Shown here: positions 54,005 to 64,000 of the stretch, piece by piece
Position numbering within the stretch: position 1 is the first letter of the stretch
Layout of the letters: each line of letters begins with the position of its first letter
Source: Calendula officinalis
Lineage: Eukaryota; Streptophyta; Magnoliopsida; Asterales; Asteraceae
Length of the DNA: 64,000 nucleotides
Assembly: GCA_963853835.1 (NCBI GenBank)
Contig: OY970824.1
Coordinates: forward strand, 46,458,227 to 46,522,226
Direction of reading: 5' to 3'
Made by a program: the position numbers and the translations under genes
Notes under the pieces: model-generated
Database searches by the model: none
The model's input: the letters and a program-made list of their open reading frames with translations, nothing else
What the model was told of the DNA's origin: nothing

Positions 54005-55776
54005 CTGGATTTATAATAATATTTCAAACTTGATTAATTTAACGCAATAAGATTACATGTATGATGAATGGTTTGTGTTAACATTACTTAAAAAATATAC
54101 TCTTTAATATAATTTTAAGATTCACCTTAAAATTATTCCTATTATAACATTCTTTAAGAATAAAAAAATATCTCAAACCAATCACAATTAACATAAACAT
54201 ATTGTATGCTCTTAATTAATACGTAGTAGTTGTTTTGATAAAGGATTGAGTTTAACATTACAATAACAAAAACAATATGTAAGTAAATATGTGTCAAAAT
54301 CTTACGTTTAGAGTATGTTGTGGTGAGCGACGTAGGAAAAGAGCACGAAATCGGCAGGCTGTTTCTCCCAGAACCAATTAACCTAAATTACGCCGCCCTT
54401 CGCATATTTGGTATGTATATATATAAATGTTAATGTTAATGTAAATTACATTAATCGTCCATGTACTATATATTAAGTTAAGTTTTTTATACCTTAAGTT
54501 TTGAAATTACACGTATATGTTTCGAGTCGTATTGTTTTCTCCAACTTTTCGATTGCTTTTTCATGAGAATTTGTGGGCCCCCTAAAAAAAAGGAAAACCC
54601 AACCAACTAAAGTACGTCATCTTAATCCGATACCCACGTACTTACGTTGTTATTATTATTATTATTATTGAACAGCTAAACACGTACTTATGTTATCTTC
54701 TAAAGGATTGATTTAGAGGGAAAAGAAGAGAGTTAGAAAGAAAAGAAAAGAAATCTTGTATTTTGAGAATAAATTAGTATATAACTCGTGATAAATCACG
54801 GATGAGTTATATAATCTTCATAATATTTTCTTAATCTTTTACTTCTTTAAAATATTTTATTCATTGAAAATTTTATACATTTGAAATAATTTTGTAGTTA
54901 AAACAAATATTTTCATATATTTTTTGGAATATGGACGTTTACATTACAAACGCAGTAACATATAAAAACACTCAAAATTAAATATTTATAGAAGTAACAA
55001 ACTATTAATTAGCGCTCTGAATTAAAACTCGAGATCAAAACACTCAAAATTAAATATTTATAGAAGTAACAAACTATTAATTCGCGCTCTGAATTAAAAC
55101 TCGAGATCACAATGTAAATTATGATTAAATAAACAAAATCGTCTAACCTTTATACAAAACGCTTATTGTGACAACCCTTAAAATTGAGTATTTAACCCAA
55201 CACTTAATTTAACATAAGTTGTTAAATAATTTAGGTATCATAAATAAAGTACTCTTTTAGTATATAAGCCTAGCCAAAACATAAAAATATTATGCACACA
55301 TCATTAGTGATGCAAGTAATTCTCTATATGTGGTTGTACAAGGGTAACTATAAATTAGCAAGTTAATGAGCAAACATAAACTATAAACCCGAACTGAAAA
55401 TATAAATTTTATATGAGCACTAGCTCAATCAAAGTAGTTGGCATAAAAAATATTGTTCGAACGATCCTACACAACTAAACGTACATATAATAAAACTTAA
55501 ATACTCGGTGTAATGTGAGAGATCTGAAAATAACTAAAAGTTTACCCCAAGTTATATGTTTCAGTCAGTAAATAACGGTCGTCAAAAGCCTTAAAGTATT
55601 TTACCAGCCAAAGGTATCGTACATATAAATATCTTATCTTATATAATAATAAAATTGACATATTAACCCACACCTCCGAATCTGGTGAAGCCACACCCCC
55701 TATACGTACACATGTGGTTTTATATTTTTTTAATATGGTATTCAAAAGTCCTACCTTATCCCCATCACCCATGAAG
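54005..55776. other. Intergenic AT-rich DNA
   Basis: Contains a (TTA) microsatellite near 54650-54670 and the tandem repeat at 54969-55112. No gene seen; a 76-codon minus frame at 55542-55772 has no recognisable features. Confidence 0.4.
54969..55112. repeat. Two tandem copies of a 72-bp repeat
   Basis: CACTCAAAATTAAATATTTA... is repeated at 54969-55040 and 55041-55112 with two visible differences (TTAGCGC versus TTCGCGC; CAAAA versus CACAA at the end). Confidence 0.9.
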
Positions 55777-55781
55777 TCCGG

Positions 55782-56012
55782 TGTTGGGTCTCATTTATTG
55801 TAACCAATAGTCTAGGGATCATTGTGTATTTAGTCGAAAGTTGGCCTAGGTATAAATAGTAAGTATTAACCTAGTTGTCGTCAACCTTTGCCTAAATTGT
55901 AACCTATCCATCCATAGCAAAGTGTTCAAGTTTTTCTTTTCCATCTAAATCTTCCTAATTCTTTACTTGTTATTGCTTAATCAATACTTAATCCTTGATT
56001 TCACGATCTACA
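55782..56012 (+). mobile_element. D-type LTR with adjoining primer-site remnant
   Basis: 231 bp, TGTTGGGTCTCATTTATTG...GATCTACA, like the 5' LTR of M1. It is followed by ATTGGTATCA and then about 220 bp of internal-looking DNA with a GGGGGAG tract (56150), until C2 starts at 56233. Probably the 5' end of a D element into which C2 inserted. Confidence 0.8.
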
Positions 56013-56232
56013 ATTGGTATCACTTTCAGAGAAAAATTCTTCTAAAGCTCAATCTGCGGGAACAAACTTAGGAGTTTCTTGCAATATTATGGAGATTATC
56101 GATACGTTAGCCCTGTTTACTCCTAATAAGATATATGCACCAGTTAAGGGGGAGTAAACAAGAAACTAAAGATCTAACGAAGGTATCAAACAACTTCCAT
56201 AGTTGAATTTGGTAATTCGTTCATCGGGGAGT

Positions 56233-56575
56233 TGTTAGATCGTAATCAACTAAGATCGAGCTAATTCATGATGAATCAAGGTGAGAAATTGAAGAATTGG
56301 TTAAGTGTGTGTGTTATTGGTGTTTCACTATGTGTTAGGTAGTTGAGAGAGATGGAGGGAATGTTGGAGCTTTCAAAAGAGCAATTCAATTAATGATGGG
56401 AAAGCTTACAAATTAAGCCTAAACATAAGGTATTTATACCTCATTACTAAACATGCTTAATAATCATCTAATTAAGCATAAACCCAAAGGCTAAGACTAA
56501 TGACTAGCTTCAAACTATTACAACTTGTCATTTCTAGTCCCTAAACTATTTGATACAATACAAATGGTCCTAACA
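56233..56575 (-). repeat. 3' LTR of C2
   Basis: TGTTAGGACCATTTG...GATCTAACA in minus sense, 343 bp, next to a CAAAGGGGGAGAT tract (56576-56588). It lacks the 47-bp duplication of the C1 3' LTR. Confidence 0.92.
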
Positions 56576-57857
56576 ATCTCCCCCTTTGTATCAATAGTTT
56601 GAATTAGCATGTTCTTGAAATCTTCTTCTCTTAGCAAAGTCTGAAACTGAATTAATCGTTTAAGTAGTTTTGATGTAGTATTAGTTTCAACTTCTGATAA
56701 TCAGATAAGAATAACACTTTTAATCGGCTTTTCAACCAATATAAAGTATCTCAGAAGATTTCATGGAGTCTTGACTTAATTTGTCTTGATCATTATCCAA
56801 TCTTGCTCTTTTCGAACTTTTAGTATCTCATCCCTGTCTTCCTTTGTAGAAACTAAATTTTTATCGTTAAGGTTGTTGATCTACAAAATGCCAAAAACTG
56901 ATATTTGTCAAGATTTGAAGATTCGAGAAATGAAACATCAGTTAGGAAAGGAGTTGACTTGGATTTAGATATGTTGGAGATTTAATTTTGGATAGAGATT
57001 TGTGAGGATAGGATAATGATGGTTTGTAGTGTGAAAAGAATGATTTGAAAGTTAAAAGTTTTGAATGTGTGTTTGTGTGTGTATGTTTGTATATAGGAAA
57101 GAATGATATATACATTTAAGATTTGAATGAATGTGGATGATATGTATTTTGTATGATACAAAAGATTTGTACAGTTTTGCTTTTGTATGGATATGAATGT
57201 GAATTTGTGGTTTGAATAGAATGATTTGACGGTTTAAGATTTGTAATGGAAATGTTGAGAATTTGTGAGAAATTTCTGAAGATGAGACGGTTTCTTTTTC
57301 TTCACAAATTATTTCATGTAAATCGACTAAAATGTAGACCCATAGAAAGATAGAGTTGTTTGTAGCGGAAGTCTTTTGATGAAGTTGTGGCTTTGTCGAT
57401 TTATGAACATTGATAATTGTTGTTGAGAGAAAAATGTGGATAAGATTTGCGCTCCCCCTCAAACAAACAATTATTCTTTAACAAATCTTCTTCGGTTTCT
57501 TGTTTACTCCCCCTTAATCGGTGCATGTGTCTTTTTGATGTGGAGTAAACTGGGCTAATATATTCTCTTAAGTCTTGTAAGCATTTTTCTTCATAAACTG
57601 AACTTCATTGTAAATTTTCTCCCCCTCATGATGATTAAGATATATCGGAATCATCATGAAAAATGTGAAGTTCGTCGAGATGAAATGAAGAAAATCTTCT
57701 AAGCCCATGAATACAAATATGATGAATAATGATATATTCATATTTTGAATGAATCAATATACATCATATTGTATTATCGAAAACCGAACTGATGTTGAGT
57801 ATGTAGATATCCGATCAAATCGTTTGGCATTGAATCTCAATGATCGAATTAAATCGG

Positions 57858-58550
57858 GAAATGAACCCATGTGTATCGAGAATAATCATCAACAATAACC
57901 AACACATACCGTTTTCCTGCTAAAGATTGAACGCTCATAGGTCCACATAAGTCCATGTGAAGTAATTCAAGCGGTTTTGAAGTACTTTGAATTGGTTTAG
58001 ACTTATGAGGTTTCTTTGTCATTTTTCCCATCTCGCACGAAGAACATAGATGATCTTTTTCAAATTTAAGATCTGGAAGACCAGATACATGTCCACCTTT
58101 CACCAACTTATTAATGGTTTTGAAGTAAAGATGAGAGAGGCGACGGTGCCATAACCAAGATTCATCTGATGAAGCTGTTGACATTAAGCAAACTTCTTCA
58201 AGTGGAACTACATCGTTTAGATTGATAGTAAACAGATTTGTCTCTCGAGTTCCAGTAAGAAGTTCTTCTCCATCATATGTACGAACAGCACATTTCTTTG
58301 TACGAAAATTAACTTCTAATGTTTTATCGCAAAATTGACCGATACTAAAAAGATTATGAGCGAGATCTTCAACATATGTGACATTGCGAATGATTAGGTT
58401 GTGTCGGATGATATCTCCAATTCCCATAATAGCAGCTAAATGATCATTACCAAATCTAACAGTACCCAAATATTTGTCTCTAAAATTTGTTAACAAATTC
58501 TTGTTTCCGGTCATATGTCTTGAACAACCAGAATCAAGATACCATAAATT
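57858..58550 (-). pseudogene. Pol fragment of C2 (protease to start of integrase core)
   Basis: NLWYLDSGCSRHMTG to YVLVIVDDYSRYTWVHF, about 98% like C1 by eye, then two foreign codons and a stop at the deletion junction. The integrase HHCC domain is kept; the second catalytic Asp and everything after are lost. TAG at 58551-58553 precedes it, as in C1 and M1. Confidence 0.9.
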
Positions 58551-58650
58551 CTACATAAAACAATTAAAACAAAAAGGTACCCAATCAGATATGGGTCCTA
58601 TACGATTAGTAAAACATGTTTTATGAAGAATTAGTTGATATGATTTGAAT

Positions 58651-58960
58651 TTAGAGAGTTGGAGAACTGTAAGGAGGCAGTTCTGGATTTGTTACTTTGA
58701 TAGACCATTTTAAGGATTTCTCAGGTGAGGATAAAATCCATTTTGAATGTTCATTTTGGATCCATGTATATTTAACAAATTTGGAATGCTTTTTAGAGGA
58801 AGTCGAAGAACTGGAGTTTAATGATGTAGTTGGAGTCACAGTTCGATAAACTAATTTGGTTGGTTTAGGTGTAGAAACCACACGATATACTGATTTTGTC
58901 GATTTAGGTTTAATCCTAGATTGTGGTTTAGATGTGGATGTTGAAGGAGTGAATGAAGAA
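58651..58960 (-). pseudogene. C2 Gag extension, C-terminal part
   Basis: Ser/Thr/Lys-rich basic tail (STSTSKPQSRIK, SKKHSKFVKYTWIQNEHSKW) ending ELPPYSSPTL. The frame joins 62083 upward once element E and one copy of AAGAA are removed. Confidence 0.88.
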
Positions 58961-60576
58961 TGAAAAGCACAATAACACTGATTCAATCCATTTGATGGTG
59001 TTGGATGATGATTTTGGCTAGAAAAGTGAAGAATGAGATTAGGGCTTTTAGAGAGAGAAAGTAGAGAGATGGGAGAGAACAATTGCTGGATAATGTGAAA
59101 TTGATTAATGGCAAAAGTTAAAGAATTGAGCCTTACACTTTGGTATTTATACCATGGCTTAATTCTTGGTTAGTTAGGACCATTTTGGTAATAAAACCTA
59201 ACATCTATACATTGTTACATAACTAGTCCCTAGACTATTGATTACAACTAAATATGACCCAACAATCTCCCCCTTTGTAACAATAGTCTGGGAAGCGTAT
59301 CTTCGAAGTCTTCATCTTGAGCAAAAGCTGAACCTTGTAGATGTTTCGTTGAATAATGATGTATCAGGATCAGCTTGAGCTTTGTTAACATGTGAAAACA
59401 GATACTTCTTGTAACTTTTCAACCACAAGAAGTATTTTGAAGATTTTAGTTTGAAGATACATATAGACCGACTTAAAATAAGACCCATATTAATAGAGAT
59501 ATTAGCAGCGGAAGTCTTTTCTTGACGTTTGTGGCTTTATGTCGATCTATGGTTCTTGATAATTGTTGTTGAGGTAACATGTTGATAACGGTTACGCTCC
59601 CCCTCAAACAACAATTATTTCTTCACTGGTGTTGGATTAAACAATCATTAGCCTTTTTGTGCTTGATGCACTCCATCCCAGTCTTCCGTCTTCAGTTGCT
59701 TCTATTGGCCCATTGCTCTCCTTCTCACGTAAGAAGTAAGTTCAAGATCTCATTGCAAATCCTTGATCTGATCAAATGTTGATAGAGGATTGTGTAACCT
59801 TGTGAAAAGATGGGCAAGCTACAATGTTCATGTATTCTCAGATGTACTTCAAGATGGTGAATTACGTTTGATCATTTCAATTCTTTTTCAAATGCTGTAA
59901 TTAACATCTCTAGATTTCGCTTTTCAATGATAACATCTGAGTGGCAGTAGAAGCAATTATAATTTCCGTTACAGAACTTCGAAGTTTCAAACACTCAAAG
60001 GGACATTTTTCGTTGAATTAGTTGGTGTAAGAAAGTTCCAAAAAAAATGTCTCATTTAAGGTTAAAAGTTTTGGTAATGGAATGTCAATCTGGAAGGATT
60101 TGTCTGGGATTTTGGCTATTGGAGATTTCGGAGAGAGATTATGTTGATGATTCGGTTTTGTTCTTCTTCACTTGTTTTTCTATATAGTACACTGATTATC
60201 ATTTTCTCTTTCTCTTAATCACTTGATCTAAAACGTTTCTGATTTTGCAGTTGATTTGAGTACTTGTGTTATGAAGTTTCTTCTTTGATGGGATGTTTGT
60301 GGTTCTTTTTGACGTTGTTCAGTTATACATCCGATATTTTAACTATTTCTTGCTCTTTTTCTCCCCCTCATGAGGATCATGATAAGGGTCCTCATGATAA
60401 AGCTGAATCGTTGCGTTTTGGAAACGGAGAGAGGAATGGTGTGTCGGTGAAAATCAAGAGCCAAGATCGGAATGAGAACCAGAAACATGTAGTACTCGAC
60501 AAATTGATTTAATCCTTTGAATGTTTTGAGAAAAATATTTGAAAATGAAGAATAGCAATGTCAATGATCACGTGAA

Positions 60577-61719
60577 GTCATAAACAGATGCAATCTTTAC
60601 CGAAGAACTTCAGTAAAGAGATCGTTTACGGATATGACAAACATGATGATTAGAGACATTGTTAATCAAATATTTGAAATTTAAAAGAAATCAATTTGTT
60701 TGGTTATATCAAAGATCAGTGAAGTATACCACTTACAAAGATGCAATCTTCTCTGAACGTGTGTAGAGAAGAGATCGACGGATATACAAAGATCAATGAC
60801 ATAACAATGTGCATTCAAAACGATTTTGAGTGTGTGAGAACTGGAGAAAGTCAGAATTGAATCTGAGCAGTTTTGAGAAGATGAAAAATGATTTCTCCAC
60901 GGAGCGTTTAAGAATGAAAATCGTTTAAAAATAGTAAGAACAATCAATCCAAGATGGTGTTAAAAACAGATGCAATCAGTACTGATTGTAAACAGTAAAG
61001 AGATCGACGAATTTAACAGCAAATTGTGTTGAATGTTGCAAACAAGTATTTTTTAAAAATCGAAAATTTATGTGCAAAATCACAGTTTTGAAAAATAGAG
61101 CCACAACGCAAGAGACGGAAATTTGTCATAAACAGATGCAATCAGTACTAATCGAGATTAGTAAAGAGATCGTTTACGAATATGACAAAAATTTATATCC
61201 TACGTTGTGAACACATCATTGTGAGCACAAAGTGAGATAAAAATTTTGGAATGTTGATCATCACTGATTAATAAAGATTTGATATAAATGTGATGTCAGC
61301 AACTCAATTTGATTTAAAAATATTTTTAATTGAGTATTGACATGTGCCATGTTGTGTGGCATCAGAGAAGTTCAAAGATTTGGAAAATCAAAATTGTATT
61401 AAAAATGAGAAAAATCTATTTACAATTGAAAAGGTTGACAATGAAGAAACACAATTGTAGCAATGAGAAATAAGAGAATTTGCAATAAACAGATGCAATC
61501 AGTACCAACCTAGACTGGTAAAGAGATCGTTTACGAATATTACAAAAGCTAATACTCAAATTGATAACCTTGTGTGATTGTAAATTTGCACGAGGTTGAA
61601 AAAACTGTTTGAGGAAAATAAAAAATTTATTAGCAATATAGAGTAGGAAGATTTGTAATAAACAGATGCTATCAGTACCAATTGAAATTGGTAAAGAGAT
61701 CGTTTACGGATATTACAAA
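60577..61719 (-). repeat. Array of six covarying hairpin modules (E)
   Basis: Plus-strand positions 60577-60638, 60724-60788, 60958-61018, 61122-61189, 61479-61546 and 61652-61719. In transcription order they pair one-to-one with the six A1 units, with the same long (TAAACGATCTC) or short (GTCGATCTC) form in each place. Outer stems again vary in step: TTTGTAATA/TATTACAAA, TTTGTCATA/TATGACAAA, TGTTAAA/TTTAACA. A few pairs are broken (for example TTTGCAATA against TATTACAAA at 61479-61546), consistent with decay after insertion. Confidence 0.85.
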
Positions 61720-61799
61720 AATTGATACCACATATTGATAATTATAAAAATATTTGAAGGGAGCACTGGAAAATTGGTTAGCAGTTCTGAAAGGATGCT

Positions 61800-61911
61800 C
61801 CCCCTCAACAGTTGCGTTTCATAAATCATAAAATCAGTTATGCTCCCCCTCGATATATTAATAATGATTTTCTCCCCCTCGACAAGTGAATATAGAAATT
61901 CTCCCCCTCAA
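61800..61911 (-). repeat. Cluster of GGGGGAG tracts in E
   Basis: CTCCCCCTC on the plus strand at about 61798, 61842, 61873 and 61900, the counterpart of 7771-7885 in A1. Confidence 0.75.
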
Positions 61912-62082
61912 CCAATGATATCGATGAAAAACGGGTTTCAAGCAGATGCACTTTGGTATTTATACCATGGCTCAATTCTTGGTTAGTTAGGACCATTTTG
62001 GTAATAAAACCTAACATCTATACATTGTTACATAACTAGTCCCTAGACTATTGATTACAACTAAATATGACCCAACAAAGAA

Positions 62083-63999
62083 CCTACACGATAAACAGAT
62101 TTTGACGGATTAGGAGAAGAACCTGTAGATGAAGATGTGTGAGATCGAGCAAGTATTGTTTTGCAATGTGCTGGATAACAAGTGATACATGAATGAATGA
62201 TTGAACCGTTTTTATGAAGAACATCATGTCGTCGACCACAAGGAGCATCTTTTCTAACAAAATATCGTGTATCATATTGAGAAATTGGTGTATTAGTTTT
62301 TCTATCAAAATAAACCTTTTTACCAGTTTTATCTGTTTTAACAATCAAATTAACACCATTCACAGTGAAATTAACAGGACGATAAATTGCTGAATCATAG
62401 ACAATTCCATAACATGTAGCAGGAGAAATAAACTTTGTTGAGTTATTACAATTATTAGAATTTGAAAAAGAAGAATCTAAAAACGAGGAAGATCTAGACT
62501 TCTTAAGCTCTTTGGACTTAAGCATACTAGACTTAGACGACTTAGACTTCTGAGACTTCTCAACTTCTTTCATCCTGACTTGCATCGGCGTCTTAAGCTT
62601 GGAATTTAAAGTTTTATCTGAAAAATTTAAATCATGAGAATTAGAATTTCTTCTTAAAAGAATTGGAGTTTTAGGAGAAGAAGAATTCTCATTGGCTGAT
62701 TTTGGTGTTGGAGAAGCACTGTGGCTTGAAACAGATTTAATTTCAACAATTTTATCTTCTAAATCAAGAATTTTTTATTGTAAAGCAGATTTTTCTTTGT
62801 CAAATGCCTTTTGGGTTTCATCTATTTCGGTTTCCAATTGATAAATTTTCTTTTCTAGAATTAGAGAAGGAATGTAAACTTTTTGGGTTACTTTTTGTTG
62901 AAGTACCGCATTCTCCTTAATCTCAAATTCTGCAGGTGTAATAATTGGAAAATATTCATCATTTGTAAAATTTGCCTTTTTAGTTTCATATGTTTTATTT
63001 AATTCATTGTAATTGAAACTAATTTGTGCATTCTCTGATTTAGCTCTGTTGAACGCTTCAATTTCTTCTTCATCATCGGTCATGCGAAGGAAACTCTGCC
63101 AAACATCAACATGTATGTATTTGGAATCATACAATGTTGGAAGCACATTGCAAGCCATCTTCAGATATTCTGGATTGTTTGCCCCCAGTCCTTCTCTTGA
63201 ATTGAAATATTTGAAATCTTTAGGCTTATTCAAGTGAATAGTTTGATCAGTTTGTCCTCGTTTAGCAATTATTTCTTCAAGATTTTTGACGTGGGAAGAA
63301 AGTTGAATTTTATCATTTTGAAGTTGATTAATGACATTTTGTTTGCTATTTAATTCTTGTTTTGTTTGAATGTCATTTTCATGAATGATTTCTGATAATT
63401 CTTTAATTTGTGAGGTTAACGATTTAAACTGATTTTCATTATCATCAAATTCTTTTTGTTTGCGTTCCAACCAGTTTTTTGTAATTTGATAGTCATTCCA
63501 TGCTTCAATGTATAGCTTGTAATATTTATCATTTTCTGCATTATGTGTGGAACTTTGTGTATTTTTAAGATTGGTCAATTCAATTTCTTGTTCAGAAATA
63601 GTATGAGACAAATGTTGAATATCAGTCTCATATTTAACAGTCAATTCTGAAATTCGATTTTGTAACGTCAGATTCTTTTTCTCAAAATTTTTATTTTGTT
63701 TAATAAAATGAACAAGTTGTGTATTATGATCAACAAAGTGTTCATTTTCGTTTTCTAATTCAGCTAATTTTTCTTGAAGTAAAGTATTTAATTCTTTTTC
63801 ATTCAAAAGGTTTTGTTTTAAAGACTCAATTTCAGAATCCTGGTTTGTTACAAAACAATTTTCAGAATCAATTAAATGTGAAGAATGAGATAAGAAAGAA
63901 TTAATTACCTCTATTTCTTTGTTGGCATCATCAGATAAACGTTCAGAAATTTCGGCGTTTTCACGTGCCATAAAGCATAGATTTGCCGAATGCTCTTCA
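62083..63999 (-). pseudogene. C2 Gag extension, central part (coiled coil), broken
   Basis: Open from the window edge to a TAA at 62775-62777 (TCA in C1), then open again to the E insertion. It carries the acidic segment after the zinc knuckle, the coiled coil (LNTLLQEKLAELENENEHFV, WLERKQKEFDDNENQFKSL), the conserved patch SREGLGANNPEYLKMACNVL, a second coiled segment, and the basic tail with CGRRHDVLHKNG..HSCITC. The zinc knuckle and capsid part lie beyond 64000. Confidence 0.88.
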
Positions 64000-64000
64000 T

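Larger units (their letters stand above)
58961..62077 (-). mobile_element. Non-autonomous element E nested in C2
   Basis: AAGAA flanks it (58956-58960, 62078-62082). The 3' LTR is complete (58961-59264, 304 bp); the 5' LTR keeps only its outer 129 bp (61949-62077), equal in length to 59136-59264. The interior starts at a polypurine tract (59265-59277) and holds 3' non-coding DNA only: TCATGAGG hairpin, six hairpin modules, GGGGGAG tracts. A deletion joined AAGCAGATG to CACTTTGG, removing primer site, leader and any Gag. Confidence 0.9.
56233..64000 (-). mobile_element. Second C element, C2, internally deleted and interrupted; runs off the window
   Basis: 3' LTR (56233-56575), then non-coding DNA collinear with 28930-30211 of C1, then an abrupt jump near 57858 into pol (integrase). 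Compared with C1 this removes about 4.65 kb (RT, RNase H and the class-2 modules). The extended Gag follows (58651-58960 and 62083-64000), split by element E. The 5' LTR lies beyond 64000. GGAGT precedes the LTR (56228-56232). Confidence 0.9.

Noticed and set aside
57052..57462. 136-codon minus frame in C2 3' region
   Set aside because: Composed of TG/CA-rich repeat and His/Ile/Thr runs; the matching C1 region (29320-29517) has a different, broken frame, so it is not conserved coding.

Overview
This window looks like a retrotransposon-rich intergenic stretch of a eudicot plant nuclear genome. The evidence is Ty1/copia LTR elements primed by initiator tRNA-Met, TA-flanked Stowaway and TTA-flanked Tourist MITEs, hAT-type elements, a LINE remnant, and fragments of plant genes (UBA2-like RNA-binding protein, F-box/DUF295 protein). 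Asteraceae is a guess from repeat style only. No intact, uninterrupted host gene was found.

Layout. 1-4043: LINE 3' end, a hAT-like element, a solo LTR. 4049-10851: complete non-autonomous copia element A1 (target duplication AAAAC) with a broken coiled-coil ORF, a six-unit RNA-hairpin array and a nested hAT-like element. 10857-16476: fold-back element, Tourist and Stowaway MITEs, a UBA2-like pseudogene split by a Tourist MITE, an orphan exon. 16838-18067: 3' end of an A-type element. 18955-27729 (minus): mosaic element M1, whose two LTRs belong to different families although it is flanked by one perfect duplication (GATAT); its gag carries an organelle-like insert. 28551-40835 (minus): element C1, with intact protease/integrase/RT/RNase H but a lost gag start codon and a nonsense codon. 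42710-43077: hAT MITE. 43442-53974 (minus): one F-box/DUF295 gene cut by two retroelements, L1 (44799-47342) and a second mismatched-LTR mosaic, RT3 (48162-53809). 55782-56012: a D-type LTR. 56233-64000 (minus): second C element, C2, internally deleted and interrupted by element E (58961-62077).

Relationships. A1, RT3, E and M1 carry no pol or only a remnant, while C1 carries a full pol. They share leader repeats, coiled-coil Gag extensions, GGGGGAG tracts and tRNA-Met priming sites, so the non-coding ones are plausible parasites of C-like elements.

The strongest novel signal is a family of about 19 hairpin modules of about 65 nt in the 3' non-coding part of A1, RT3, E and M1. The two stems change by compensating substitutions while the internal-loop sequences stay fixed, which suggests a conserved RNA structure. 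The second is two elements with non-homologous LTRs but perfect target-site duplications; for RT3, removing the element restores a host reading frame exactly.
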